A DNA stretch of 64,000 nucleotides, from assembly GCA_963556255.1 (NCBI GenBank), contig OY744604.1, positions 90,260,562 to 90,324,561 of the forward strand, written 5' to 3'. The stretch is from Allolobophora icterica (Eukaryota > Annelida > Clitellata > Crassiclitellata > Lumbricidae). A program made the position numbers and the translations under genes. Below the pieces are notes generated by a model that was not told where the DNA came from, did no database searches, and saw only the letters and a list, made by a program, of their open reading frames with translations. Shown piece by piece: positions 1-12,270 of the stretch (within the stretch, counting starts at the first letter, position 1; every line of letters starts with the position of its first letter).

Positions 1-540
1 AGAAGGACATTGTAGTAATGTTGGGAAATTCACCGCTCGCTGGATGGGTTGTATGAGGACCAGACTTTGAGAACCACTTATAAAGGCCCACTATATAGTG
101 AAACACAATTGATGCGCATAATATAAGATGAACTGAACAGTTGCCAAAGCGGTCCTTACCTTATGCATGCATTCAACTGGTATTTCTGAACTGTTCTCTT
201 CAGTTTTCTCAGGTACATAAACGCTGCAAGGTAGACATAACAATGAAATAATTATATGTGATTGATAGTAATATTACTAAATGATAAACAGCAACAAAAA
301 ATGTGCAAGATCTCCATGCAATCCCAAATTCAAGAAGAGTCATTTGAATATCTGAAGGAAATGGAGATATATGTGACAAATGAAGATATCTCTGACAAGT
401 GGTAATAATATTATATTATATCGGTAACAAATAGAGATATGTTATGTAACAAATAGAGATTTCTGTGACAAATAGGCACATCTCTGACAAATGGAGATAA
501 GCCTATTCGCGGATAGTTATTCTGAGGCAGTAAGGGAATC
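1..540. repeat. AT-rich DNA with degenerate GACAAATAGAGATAT repeats
   Basis: No gene is visible. Between about 355 and 510 the words CAAATRGAGATAT and CTCTGACAAATGG recur in loose tandem. A reverse-complement copy of the same word lies near 1741-1775, so this may be one arm of a decayed inverted-repeat element. Confidence 0.4.
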
Positions 541-3093
541 TGTCTAAGAATCTATAATGACGTGAAACCAATATGCATGCTTAGTGCTCTTTCACCCTTA
601 AACAGCCAGTTATTTTAACATCACAGCAGACCGTGGATAAATGTTTTCTTCTAGATAATTTGGATTAGCAACCACAAACCATCATCAGCTTTGCGGAGAC
701 GCATCGTGTGCTCTCCGACAAGATCTATCCACAGGTGATACATTACAGGTAGATGGTGCCTCGGATAAGATAACACTCAGGTAAACCTTTTTAGATGACT
801 CAAAGTGGCTTTCTGGGATTGTTCTTTCATGCAGATAATAACAGCCTCTTTATTGTGACTGACTTTGACCGGATGTATATGGCGGAGTTCCTTTTCTTGG
901 CCAGTGGTCTTGCCATGGCTGAATTCGTCTACCCAACCCTGAAATTTCCAAATCACTACCGGTGCGTAAAAGCCAAGCGATCAACACCAATTGATTACAA
1001 GCGGTGCATCCAATCAAAGGGGTTTCCCAATGTGAGAATCGTAGAAAAAAGACAAGGTGGTAGACTTGTATGAGTTCCATCCATGTGGAGTTGAATATTT
1101 TATCCGCATTTGCAAACTGAGAAAATTCAAAAATGCAATAGAAAGCTTAAACTCCCTAAAGTGATGACATCACCAGATTTATTAGTATACAATTCACATG
1201 GTCTCAAATCTCACAATAAACCATTACCGTACATGATACACCATGGAAATTTCTTCTCTTTGTCAGAGACTCAGAGTCAAATAATTCGAAATCACACTAT
1301 CACAACTGAAAGGGTTGGAAACGACCTCTGGTGTGTGCAACGAAGACTTTACAATGGGGGTCCTGATAAAGACTAGGGAGTTCAACCCCCCACCCAACCC
1401 CTCCGACAATTCTCCGGCTGAGTTTTCCCGCAAAAGTGTGTCGATTAGAAGCCCCAGTTGCCAGGAGAACGCAGATATCTTGCTTCACTACGTATATAAT
1501 TTCTAAGCAGGCGTGCAGTTGTCCATGCTCTTAAGGGATATATAAATATAGAGTGAAAGGCTCTCTGTTATAGATTAAGTCTCACCTCGTCATGAAATCC
1601 TATATCCTCGTTCATTCAATACGCTTCCTTCCTGTTTCTGTCTCCCTAAGCACAAAGATCTCAAAGTAGCCTATCCGTGTCAACCTTCGCTAGACCGACT
1701 GCACAACCCTACGAGCCGAGCTGCAGAGCGAAGGACCAGGTCATTTGTCACAGATATCTCTATTTGTTACATATATATCTATTGTGGAAAACACATAAAA
1801 AGTCAGCCTTCCGAGGTGTTAGTACTCAGGCCCAATGCCCTGTCACTCCTTAAACATCCTATTTATTCTCAGGCCGCAGCGACAAGCACTTCACGGCAGA
1901 CCCTCCGAAGTATCATGAAAATCAATAACATGTAAATGAGGTCGCCATGCACATAGGCTTACATGAGCTACATTGACCCTAAGATTATGCCCTAAACGTC
2001 ACTAAACACGCCTTTCCTAACCCTAACCGCCCTGCAAGAAGCCTGCCCTGACCATAACCGACCCTAAAGATGCAGTGATGAAATATATTTATACGACATT
2101 TTTAGCAAAAAGCGTGAGGGGCGTGAATTTAGTCCTTTCGTTTACGTTAACCCATTCCCTGGGTTTACGTTAAAGCATCTACTACAAAATAACATAGGAA
2201 ATATAGAGTTTCGTGAGTCGTTACCTGGGAGGTTGAAGCTTAAATTGAGGTACCTAAAATCAGCAACGTGGAATTAGGAAGAAAGCGTTTTTTTTTCGAA
2301 TATTCATTACAAAAACTTCCACGTATGCCTTCGGAGAACCTGTACCGTCTACCCACGCCGATCTGATTTCCACGTCATCTTAGAAAAGTAGGTGAAATTA
2401 TGCGACCAAAGAGGCGTATTTCACATGCGATTGGTTGGTAGGATCTTACGATGCTCTTCGCTGAGGTGTTTTTCCGCAGCGGACCGTGGAGTTGTATGGA
2501 TACTTCCTGATGGGCCACCACAGACGATCACCAGTATTGCGGACACGCATCATGTGCGCTTCGACTCGATCTGGCCACAGGCGATACACCATAATAGGTA
2601 GACGGTGCCTCGTAAAAAACAACAGCCGGTAAAACCTGTTCTAATGTGTAAATATGGCTTTCTGGGATTGTCGCGCGTTAGGCTAAGAACTGCATAATTC
2701 AGTAAGAGCATTCTGATGGGACCTGCAGCTGGTTCGCAGTGGGATTCATGTGCCACTGCATATAAGAATCTTTCAGTCTACCCCCTAGGCAAACACGTCT
2801 TGATTCTCGAGGCAGTTTATGTGAATGTTTCGGATTCGACTTCTTAAAATAGGCTAACAGGCATTGTGCGTGTGTAGGGCTGCCTCTATTTAAGTAGCTG
2901 AACAGGTGAGCATTGATTTTGAGAAGCGGTTTACTGTAAGAAAATGGAAAGAATTCTGAACAGATTTCTACTTTTATCAGTACTGTGCAAAAAGATTCCG
3001 AATTTTATTGTTTAAAATTTCTACAGTGACAAACTGATGCCTTATTGAATTGGAATGCTCGATTCATTCGTAACCGTATTCGAATTCCAGATA
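541..3093. other. Intergenic DNA with low-copy paralogous segments, no gene recognised
   Basis: No convincing coding exon is visible. Roughly 600-815 and 2475-2680 are diverged copies of each other; both carry GGTAGA.GGTGCCTCG and end in GGCTTTCTGGGATTG. Roughly 1008-1120 resembles 47325-47450. The open frame at 795-1073 overlaps this repeat and matches no family I know. Confidence 0.4.
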
Positions 3094-3190
3094 TCAATCA
3101 ATCAATCAATCAATCAATCAAAGAGAATTTATATAGGGTCTTTTCAAGAGCTCTACTCAGAAGCGCTCTCGACCCAGGTCAAGCGGAATA
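3094..3190 (-). mobile_element. LINE 3-prime end fragment with (TTGA)n tail
   Basis: Read on the minus strand, the fragment ends in a TATAAATTCTC-like stretch followed by repeated TTGA (plus-strand ATCA repeats at 3095-3120). The plus-strand word CTCAGAAGCGCTCTCGACC matches the 3-prime ends of the L2/CR1-type LINEs elsewhere in the window (for example near 3425 and 25430). Only the last ~100 bases are present. Confidence 0.5.
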
Positions 3191-3921
3191 CAGTAGTGTT
3201 AATTAATTTTTATAACGTTTATATAATCTTCCGATTAAAGGTTGGAAAACATTTGGTGGAAATTTAAATGGCTGACAACTTCAATTTGTAGTAATATCGC
3301 TATCTGTGTTCCTGTCGTTATAACTAACATGACAAGTAATATATGTGGTTGAAGTCTGTTTATTTTATTCATTCATTCATAGATTTATATAGATTTATAT
3401 AGCGCCTCTTCAAGGGAACTACTCAGAGGCGCTCCCGACTTCAGCACGGCCAAAAAGAACAATTTTCAGGCGGTCATAGAATGTGCCAGAGGAAGACCTA
3501 AGATGTAGGCGCAGCTCAGGAGGAAGGCCATTCCATATGGTAGGGCCGATCACCGAGAAGGCCGAGTCTGCACCATAGCAGTACGGCAAACGGGACAGAG
3601 AGCACCCCCTCGCCGCCGAGCGGAGGACTCGAGCAGTCCGAGAAGCCGACACCGACCCGAAGGGGTCTATCAGGTATGTTGGTGCGAGAACCAGTTGACA
3701 CCGCCAACCCAAGGAGGCGACCCTGTACTCAATGCGTTGTCGTACAGGGAGCCAATGCAGGACCCCAGCATATAATTTGACACATGGCCAAAATATGGTT
3801 ATTGGCCAATAAGGCACGCAGCGGAGCCCATGATGCGGTCAAGGCAGTTTATGCGTGCAGAGGGACGTCAGAGTAAAGAGATAGACAATAGTCAAGACGA
3901 GCTGTGACGAAAGAGTGTACA

Positions 3922-4125
3922 CATAGGCGTGATTTGTGGGGGGTACGAAGGGTACCCGTACCCACCACTTTTTGGACTGGAGGGTACCGTACCCCCCACT
4001 TTTTGAGCATTGTCAATGAGTATTTTATTACTGTACCTTCCCAGAGATCGCATGCAGTCTACGCCATGCTTCGTGCATGTAAGAAATTGGTACCCCCCAC
4101 TTTTTAGACCAAAGTTACGCCCCTG
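3922..4125. mobile_element. MITE-A copy 1 (hAT-type, 8-bp TSD AGTGTACA)
   Basis: A 204-bp non-coding element inside LINE-B. It starts CATAGGCGTGATTTG and ends CAAAGTTACGCCCCTG, which are imperfect terminal inverted repeats. It is flanked by the direct repeat AGTGTACA at 3914-3921 and 4126-4133. The interior carries GGGGTACG and CCCCCCACTTTTT blocks shared with 21713-21917 and 59431-59635. The 8-bp duplication and CA..TG termini suggest mobilisation by a hAT transposase. Confidence 0.85.
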
Positions 4126-4150
4126 AGTGTACAAATGTTGTTGCTGCTGT

Positions 4151-4642
<492 letters not shown>

Positions 4643-4754
4643 CAGTACGAAGCTGACTGAGCTGGTAAAGGCAGTCGCGGGTGAGGCGATGAAGGTGTGG
4701 TCCAAAAGTTAGTTCCTGGTCCAGTTTGTTTTTGTTTTGTTTATATTCGTTTAA

Positions 4755-6193
4755 ACAAAGCAGAAGGAATTGATAATATCCCAATTGAAATACTGAGGAA
4801 CCTGGGAGAGAAGGCAATGACAGAACTAGTGCGGTTATGCCAAGACATATATAACACAGGAGTTTGGCCGGAAGATTTCCTACAAACCATATTGATCCCG
4901 CTCAAGAAAAAGCCAAATGCAACAACATGTGAAGACCACCGAACTATAAGCCTCCTCACCCATGCATCCAAGATTCTACTAAGAGTTATCACGAAGAGAC
5001 TGCAAGCCAAGGCAGAAACAGATGACTGCTTGGGGGAGGATCAATTTGGTTTTAGAAAGGGAAGAGGAACAAGAGATGCAATTGCAGCGGTGAGGATACT
5101 AGCGGAAAGAAGCCTCCAGCATGGCCAGGATGTCTATGTGTGTTTCGTCGACTATGAGAAGGCTTTCGATAGGGTGGATTGGAGGAAATTAATGCATGCA
5201 TTACGAAGAATAGGGGTGGATTGGAAAGAGCGAAGACTTATTGGAAACCTGTACATGGGACAGAAAGTAAAAATAAGAATAGATGGTGAATACTCAGAGC
5301 CGGGAAGAATGGGCAGAGGAGTGAGGCAAGGATGCCCGCTCTCTCCAATACTCTTCAACATCTACATCGAAGAGCTTGTACGGGAGGCGATGGAAGAAGT
5401 GAACGAGGGAATAAAGGTTGGGGGTAGGTTGGTGAAAGCGCTGAGATTTGCGGATGATCAGGCAATGTTAGCAAGAAGCCAAAAAGGACTGCAGAGAATG
5501 ATGGATCGCCTGAATATGATCTCAACAGAATACGAAATGAAAATAAATACCAAGAAGACAAAGGTCATGAGGATAAGCAAAAGAGAAGAAAAAGAAGTTA
5601 GAATAACCGTAAATGGAGTGGTCATCGAACAAGTTGAGAGATTCTGTTACCTAGGAAGTATGGTCACGAGGGATGTGAAGTGCCATGCGGAGATAAAAAG
5701 AAGAATAGCCATGGGAAAAGATGCATTCTATAAAAGAAAGGAGCTCTTGAGAGGAAAATTAAATAGGAATCTGAAGAAGCGAATGGTTAAGACGCTGGTA
5801 TGGAGTGTGGTTCTATACGGATCTGAAACGTGGACTATAAGAGGGGAGGACATCAAAAGGATAGAAGCCTTCGAAATGTGGATATGGCGTAGAATGGAGA
5901 GAATCAGCTGGACAGAGCACAAGACAAATGACGAAGTACTGCAAATGGTGGGAGAGGAGAGATCCATGATGAGGACAATCAGAGAGCGTCAAAGAAGATG
6001 GATTGGCCATATAATGAGAGGAAATTCCCTGCTACGAGATATCATCGAGGGTAGAATGGAAGGGAAAAAGACAAGAGGAAGACCAAGAACAATGTTCCTA
6101 GACTGGACAATAAAGAGGGACGGCTACAGACAGATGAAAGCGGAAGCTCAACATCGAGAGGAATGGCGCCGTTGGACATACGAACCTGCCTAA
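4755..6193 (+). pseudogene. LINE-C reverse transcriptase, N-terminally truncated
   Basis: About 480 residues of uninterrupted LINE reverse transcriptase. In order: the finger region with [16 protein letters not shown]; motif A as [14 protein letters not shown]; motif B as [17 protein letters not shown]; motif C as [10 protein letters not shown] (FADD); the thumb; then a C-terminal region with [14 protein letters not shown] and [12 protein letters not shown], seen in RTE/BovB-type ORF2 proteins. The AP-endonuclease and the start of the RT are missing because of 5-prime truncation, so any upstream in-frame ATG (4697) lies in host DNA. Not autonomous despite the open frame. Confidence 0.88.
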
Positions 6194-6217
6194 GGGCAGA
6201 GAACCAAAGAAGAAGAG
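4755..6217 (+). mobile_element. LINE-C (RTE-like), 5-prime truncated, 12-bp TSD
   Basis: A 5-prime-truncated non-LTR retrotransposon inserted in the 3-prime region of LINE-A in the opposite orientation. The 12-base sequence ATATTCGTTTAA occurs at 4743-4754 and again at 6218-6229, a perfect target duplication. The 3-prime end after the stop is short and ends in GAAGAAG repeats, as is common in RTE-type LINEs. The perfect duplication and long open frame indicate a fairly recent insertion. Confidence 0.88.
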
Positions 6218-6359
6218 ATATTCGTTTAATGAAACAACAGACATAACGCTGTAGGTGTACAAAGAAGTGAATTAAAATTGTTAATTGTTAATAATAGCTT
6301 AGTAAGAGTTAGAAAATAACATTCTAGATATGAAGTTTCGAGAGTCTTTATCTGGTAGA

Positions 6360-7056
6360 TTAAAATTGTGAGGACGATTTCTTAGGGAGTAAGGAGTAAT
6401 AATGGTTGGATGGGAATAAACATCTAATTGAGTGATTTTCATTGAGTAAAGCTGCTTTAAATAAGGCCATTTCGGCTTTGAGCACAAGCTCAGCTATGGA
6501 GGGAGAGATAGTTTGAACATATCCAAATCGTTTGAGTTTGTTCAGGAATTGTTCAAGGCGCAATTTATCCTTGCCACTTATAAGGCCCCACCAAGCTGGA
6601 GAAGCATATAAGGTTCTAGATACGATTGTTGCATTAGTGATGAGATGTAGTGAGTCTTGAGATGCTCCATGATTTTTGATAGTTCTTAGTGCAAAAAAGG
6701 AGGAGGTCCCACTTTTTATCAGTTGATTGATGTGCTCAGTGACTGTTAATTTTTCTCCAATGGTGACTCCGAGAATCTTGATTGATGTTGACCGTTTAAC
6801 TCCTGTGATTGAAGGGTTGTCAGAAAGTGAGGGTTGGTTGCGTTTGATGATAGCCATTTCCCGAGTTTTATCAGGATTGATTTTCAGGTTCTTAGTTTCA
6901 GACCAATTGTAAATATGTTGGATTTCATCATTGGCTGTATTTAATGAATTGGATCCAATTAATAAGTATGTATCATCAGCATATTTGGATAGACGGTTTT
7001 GATGGTGAATAGGATGGAGATCAGAGATACAGACAATAAATCCAGTGGGGCCGAAA
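6360..7056 (-). pseudogene. LINE-A reverse transcriptase, C-terminal half
   Basis: Minus-strand frame holding motif C as SKYADDTYLLIGSNS, then NLKINPDKTREMAII, the thumb-like KILGVTIGEKLTVTEHI, and a C-terminal domain with ASPAWWGLISGKDKLRLEQF. Downstream near 6300-6450 it has the YSLRNRPHNFNLP-type terminal motif of Jockey/CR1-like ORF2. It joins in frame to the half at 8154 once the 7057-8153 insertion and its target duplication are set aside: GSVFGP on one side, TGFIVCISDLHPI on the other. Confidence 0.8.
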
Positions 7057-8153
7057 CAGTGATATTTTCGTTAACGAAAACTAAAATTAGAAGTAAAAAT
7101 AAATGATTTCGTTAACGAAAACTAGAAGTAAAAGTAGGAATTATTTCAGCAGAAAGAACGAAATTAAGAATTGAATTAGGAATTATTTGCCGAACTAAAA
7201 TTATGAACGAAATTAGGAATTATTTTCAGAAGTAAAATCATTTTACTTCTTGTGGCTCTTAATTTGAGACGAAGGCGAGTACCGGTAAAATTGCACGCGC
7301 TCCAAACAAAATCCATTGGAAAACTTCGGTTGAGATGAAGACGCTGCGCATACCATTTCTATTATCTTTGGTCTTCGTTGTCTGATAATTTTCCCCACTT
7401 AATTGGGTACCAACGACCTCAGTTTCATACGCCATTTTATTTCGCGTTTGATCGTTAAATTGTAAAATTACGAGTTTATCGAGAATGTTGACCGGAAGGA
7501 AGCGAGATAGCCCAATTTTGGGTTTATCATTTCGACTAAACTACATGTGCAGGCAGATGTATACATGCCAAGTAGCCTAATAAACGGGGAAAATGATGGA
7601 ATTTGTGGAACAGCACTAGCTGGAGAAATACAAGCGATATAAGTCTTGGAAGGGCGATAGATGAATTGTAACAAGCTGGCATAGCCTAAGAGCATTAGAT
7701 CTTGACGCCTGACTCGAATGAATTCCATCAGCGACTGCACAGCGTTTTGGATAGGCCTATGGTTGTCCACACAGTAGGGCCTACCCGGTTTCGCTGATAC
7801 TAGATAATCCTTCGTTTCATATTAATGATGACCACACGACTCAAAATTCAAATTACCAGCATTGTTAGACTAAAGCTTCACCCCTTGTTTTACTTCAAAC
7901 AGTTTTTTCTTTCTCGAGACAGGTTTGGTGTGCTTCTCTCTGCAAGCGTTGCATAGGCCTATGTACTTTTACAGCACGGAAATAAATAATTATTTGGAAA
8001 ACTAAAATAAGAAGTAAAATTATTTGAGAACTAAAATAGGAATTAGAAGTAAAATTGTTTGTGAAGTAAAATTAGAATTAGAAGTAAAATTCAAGAGCTC
8101 AGAACTGAATGAGAACTGAATTAGGAATTACTTTTAGAAGTAAAATATCACTG
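7057..8153. mobile_element. hAT-like element with TTCGTTAACGAAAAC subterminal repeats, TSD GGCCGAAA
   Basis: A 1097-bp element interrupting the LINE-A RT ORF. Termini CAGTGATATTTT and AAAATATCACTG are inverted repeats. The 8-bp duplication GGCCGAAA lies at 7049-7056 and 8154-8161. The subterminal regions are dense in AGAAGTAAAA and GAATTAGGAATTA, and the left arm has two TTTCGTTAACGAAAAC palindromes. No transposase frame is seen, so it is non-autonomous. A relative lies at 41889-42946. Confidence 0.88.
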
Positions 8154-9205
8154 GGCCGAAAACTGATCCCTGTACAACACTGGCATTAATTGAGATGATG
8201 ATGGATTTGGTTCCATTAAAAATGGTATAGTGGTTCCTGTCTTGGAGATAGTTTATTAACCAGTTATATATATTGTCTGGAAGGGAAAGTGAAGCTAGTA
8301 AGTGTGCAATGGCAGAGTGACTGACAGAATCAAAAGCTTTAGAAAAATCCATTGAGATCATGATAACATATTTATTATTTTTGAGAAGGTCTGTTGCATG
8401 ATGTATGATAGAGGTTATTGCGGCAGTGGTAGAACCAGTAGGTTTAAATGCAAATTGATCATGAAGGGAAATATGTTTTGGCAAGCTTTGAAAACTAGGA
8501 TAGATAAAGGACTGGACTACTATACGTTCAACAAGTCTAGATAAAACAGAAAGAACGGAAATAGGTCGGAAATCAGAAGGTTTTGTTGGATGAGAGATCT
8601 TGGCCTTGGGGCGTATGATGGCAGTTTTCCATTGGCTAGGAACAAAAGATTGAATTAATGATTGGTTGATTAGTTGGGAAAGGACATAGGAATAACCTGG
8701 TGCAGTTATTCTAAGAAACCAAGCAGGAAGGCCATCATGGCCATCTGCAGTATGTTTAAGATGATCTAGTAAATTGAATATTCTAGTTTCTGATACAAGA
8801 GTCTGCTGAGAGGTGGTAGTAGCTTTAAAGAGGGGAGCTATATAATTAGGTTCAGTGGAGGCGTCAGCAAAAAATTTATTTAGATCGTCTGCACTTATTG
8901 ATGAGGATGTTGAGGGATGGTTTGGTTTCTTAGTGAGTAGATTTACTTTCTTCCAAAGGGATTGAGGACTTTCTCGAGGGTTGGTATATTTAAGGAATGA
9001 TGCATTCTTTTTTGAGATGGCTTTAGCAATCCTAAGAGTTAAAGCTTCGGCTTTCTCATTTTTTCCTTTCCGCATGAGTCGGTTTTTAAGTCGAAGTAAT
9101 CGCTTTATTTCTGGAGTAATGTGTGGAGGATCTTTAGATGTAATTGTGATGGTTCGAATTGGGTAGTTGAGATTTAATCGATCAGTTGCATCTAGGTAGA
9201 AATTG
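8154..9205 (-). pseudogene. LINE-A reverse transcriptase, N-terminal half
   Basis: About 350 residues on the minus strand. They cover the linker before RT (IKRLLRLKNRLMRKGKNEKA), the RT palm entry DGLPAWFLRITAPGYS, KPSDFRPISVLSVLSRLVE, HDQFAFKPTGSTTAAI, motif A as MISMDFSKAFDSVSH, and motif B as VVQGSVFGPV. The frame is open until the hAT-like insertion at 8153. No endonuclease domain remains upstream because LINE-A is truncated near 9217. Confidence 0.82.
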
Positions 9206-9217
9206 TAATTGAAATAG

Positions 9218-9780
9218 TAAAATGCCAAGGTTGCGGACCGAGGCAGAAACAGTAATGCCAGGAAACTTGGCGGCCTGAGAGGAAAGGTTAAGTTTAGCCA
9301 ATTGCTGACGGATACCCAGCCACAGAAATTTAGTTTTAGAAGGGTTTAAGCGGAGGCGGTTTGACGCCATCCACATCTCCAAATCAGACTGCGTCTGGGC
9401 CAGAAGCATCATCATGCGGCGGGCAGTGCATGTATGCCTGCGTGTCATATGCATAGAACTGTGCTAAAGCGACATGATCCGCAAGGAGCAGGGCAAGGCC
9501 AGAGGTGTATATGAGGTACAGTAGGGGGCCAACAACGGAGCCAAGGGGCAGACCATACGGTCAGGAACCCACAGAGAAATGCACCACCCTGAGAGAACGC
9601 CCAGAGAGAAAAGAGCTAATCCACAATAGAAAATGTCCAGCCAGCCCAAACGTAATATGCAACCGCTTTAGTAGGATGTCATGGTCTAGTGTCAAAAGTG
9701 GCGCTAACATCGAATAGGGCCAGCAGAGTCAACTCTGCTCTGTCGATATAGCCCCGATAATGGTACATAATATACTTACA
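9218..9780 (-). mobile_element. LINE-B, 5-prime continuation (RT fragment)
   Basis: This is the rest of the LINE-B that breaks off at 4722. It contains LNPSKTKFLWLGIRQQLAK and, in shifted frames, a degraded motif B/C region (GPLLYLIYTSGL, then YAYDT where YADDT is expected). It lines up with 27355-27720. Several frameshifts show it is dead. Confidence 0.75.
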
Positions 9781-9844
9781 CAATACAGATGATGATGGCT
9801 TCTGAATGCCTTAGACAGCGAAGTAATATATGCACTTATGTTGC

Positions 9845-10046
9845 TATTATTATTCCTGCATTTATTAAGCGCCATAAAAATAATGACTAATCATCAATTG
9901 ATGGCGCTGAACATTTGCTGTGAAAGGACTCGAATCCGCGTAACAAGCCGAGCGTTCTAACCAATCGGCTACCATGATCCACTGCCTTGCACAGACCTTT
10001 ACCCTAACACGCGGTCGGGTTCTAGCAGGGTAAGTCTAATGGGCCC
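9845..10046 (-). mobile_element. tRNA-derived SINE, copy 1
   Basis: The minus strand carries a tRNA-like head with an A-box region (TAGCCGATTGGTTAGAACG) and a B box (GGATTCGAGTCC). A body follows, ending GGCGCTTAATAAATGCAG, then an ATAAT-rich tail. The same unit, in the same place relative to LINE-B, is at 27833-28007. It does not fold as a complete tRNA. Confidence 0.7.
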
Positions 10047-10264
10047 GTGTGTATCACAAAGATCATAAGTCCTAGTCCGGACTAGATTTGGCTCTAAGCC
10101 CGACTAGTGGATAAGATCGGTGTGCAACGGTGCATGTCGACCGCCTTGAGCGCTTAGTCCAGACCAAGGCTACGCCATCGGACAGCCAGCCGTAAATTGA
10201 CAAGTCCATGCAGCCTAGTACAAGCAGGAAGATGGCGTCGATTATGTTGTTCCTCGGTTTAAAC

Positions 10265-11102
10265 CAGGGGTGGGCAACATACGGCCCGCGGGCCGGATCC
10301 GGCCCCCGGGGACTTTTCAACCGGCCCTTGACATGTCTTTTATATTAGCATTGTATCTGGCACTTTTATCCGGCCCTACATGAATGTCTGAATCTCTGTA
10401 CGTAGGCCGACATTAAAACATCTATTTCTTATTTATTAAGAATCCGGTCTCTTGTCTAGTCAACTAGTTCACTACTCATTCATCAATGTAATTACTTTCT
10501 GCCTGAAACAATACCACAGAGTGGGTAGGTTCGAAACTTTGGGAGCCATCTTCACTTAGATTTCATGCCCTGAAAATGGTTGCACTGTTTTTAAGCACCT
10601 ATATTTGTGAACAGTTCTTCTCAAAGATGAACCTGAAAAAATACAGAAGCAGGTGCAGACTAACAAATGACAATCTTTTTAATGAATTTGAATTGCCACT
10701 TCGAACATTAAATCAACCATGCTGGATAAATTGTCGTCACAAGAAGTGTCAGATTTCAAATTAATCATTAAATATAGCACACCAAGCATATGGATACATT
10801 GTACACTAACAGTATATATTTGTAAACTGAAGAAACTGTTAACATATTTAGTATTTTATTGTAGTGTAAGACTGTAGGTAATTAGGATAATTATATTTTC
10901 ATCATAAAATTATCTTCATTTATTTTAACATAAATTTAGCAGTAACGGTTATATCGCAATAGTTAGTTTGAATAAAATTAATATTGTCTTATTTTCTTGG
11001 GCAAATGAATCTGCAAAAATTAGCCCGCGATTGGCATGCGGCCTCTGAGCTGCCCTTAAAATCTTAGGTCGGCCCTCTGTTAAAAGATGTTGCCCATGCC
11101 TG
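10265..11102 (+). mobile_element. hAT element relic, TSD GTTTAAAC
   Basis: An 838-bp deletion derivative. Left end CAGGGGTGGGCAACAT, right end GATGTTGCCCATGCCTG, with a palindromic CGGCCCGCGGGCCGG block next to the left end. The perfect 8-bp duplication GTTTAAAC is at 10257-10264 and 11103-11110. The CAGGGGTGGGCAAAC-type terminus is characteristic of hAT (Charlie-like) elements. A C-terminal transposase remnant lies inside. Confidence 0.92.
10576..10740 (+). pseudogene. hAT transposase C-terminal dimerisation remnant
   Basis: About 55 residues resembling the hAT C-terminal dimerisation region: STYICEQFFSKMNLKKYRSR followed by CRLTNDNLFNEFELPLRTL. The S-T-Y-x-C-E-Q-x-F-S-x-M and YRSRLT-type motifs are shared by hAT-derived domesticated proteins (ZBED / GTF2I-repeat-like). 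The catalytic core is gone, so this is an internal-deletion relic. Confidence 0.8.
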
Positions 11103-12160
11103 GTTTAAACGAAGTTTAAGACGCCCAAAAAAGTGGATTTCGAGTGGAATTTCTAGTGGATTTCGGCGATCCATGAACAGGGATCGCCGAAATACATTCG
11201 ACTCGTTCCTGGACAATGAACTTTATGATGCTTTGTCACGAATTGTTAATAATTTATGAGGAATTGGCTGAGTATATCGAGTCGAAGCGCCGCGTAAGGG
11301 CTCTGACTAGCCGAGAAGCTGTCTGTGCCCTTAACTCTTAACAAATAGGCAAAGCACAACACTCAAATTAATTTGCTTTATTATCCTACTGGCCAGTTGG
11401 TGGCTACCCACGTTGACATGTTTTCACAATTTCCATTCCATTAAATTTATTGTTTAAAAACCAATCAATGGAGAAAATCAGGCGTAACTTTCTATATTAA
11501 TTTCTGAAAAAAGTCCTCCTGATGCTTTTTGCATTGACTTTATCTAAACATTGACCAATAACTTAGTTGTCATCGAGAAAATTTTAAACAGTTTGTTAGT
11601 TGTCGGAACATGAAATGAATTAAAATTTGCACTATAGATACACTTCGAGTTACTATTTATATTTAATTCATACTTTAAACAGACCATTACATTTTTACTG
11701 TTATAAAAAAAACACCCAAATCAATGAAATGTTTATATTTCCAGGTTTTAGTTATGCCTAGGGTTTAACTAAAGGATAGATTCGGTTCCAAGATAGGTTA
11801 AGTATATAGCAAAGGATCAATTTTGTACAGGCTAACGAAGGTACACTAAATTCAGACTCTGTCTACTTAATATTTAAGGTTTTTACACAAAATTATTCAA
11901 GTATTATTGTTGTTAAAGCAATAGTCTTCATGTACAGAATAACTCCCATGAAGTACTTCAGTTTTAAAGGCAAGTGTGATATCAACTTTAATATGGTGTA
12001 TCATGTTTGTACCACTATTCATTTGTGCAATGTGTTGGGGGTACGATAATATTATGGTTGGAAATAGTTCAGAAATCTATGACCAGCAGCGAAATATATT
12101 GCAAAGATGTTCCTTCTATTGCAAATAGCCTAAAACTGTAGAAGTAAAGGTTCTTTACTG
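11103..12160. other. Intergenic DNA upstream of MAL-like copy 1
   Basis: No exon recognised. A perfect 12-bp-stem hairpin (TTTCGGCGATCC, 8-nt loop, GGATCGCCGAAA) lies at 11161-11192. The stretch near 11515-11600 resembles 51397-51470 upstream of copy 3 (both have GCATTGACTTTAT and GTCATCGAGAA), so the duplicated gene unit starts at least 2.5 kb before the ATG. Confidence 0.5.
11859..11894 (+). repeat. 36-bp direct repeat, copy 1
   Basis: This AT-rich word, starting CTGTCTACTTAATATTTAAG, occurs again without mismatch at 14464-14499, just upstream of the exon-2 acceptor of MAL-like copy 1. Confidence 0.85.
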
Positions 12161-12270
12161 TTACAAACTGAGCACACACGAAAAAGCGCTATGTGGCTTT
12201 CATCTAAATCTAGATCTCTAAGTCGGATTTGTCATCTTTTTCTAGAATTTTATTTTATTTTTGTTTGTTA

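Larger units (their letters stand above)
4723..9217 (-). mobile_element. LINE-A (Jockey/CR1-like) inserted into LINE-B
   Basis: A minus-strand LINE whose 3-prime end is near 4723, with an A-rich tail (plus-strand TTTGTTTTTGTTTTG), and whose 5-prime truncation point is near 9217. It splits LINE-B, whose halves end in CCTGGTCCAGT and resume at AGTAAAATGCC; the duplicated part appears to be only AGT. LINE-A is itself split by LINE-C (4755-6217) and by a hAT-like element (7057-8153). The two RT pieces are annotated separately. Confidence 0.75.

Noticed and set aside
795..1073. 92-aa frame with MAEFLFLASGLAMAEFVYP
   Set aside because: Overlaps a diverged repeat, no splice or codon evidence, no family recognised.
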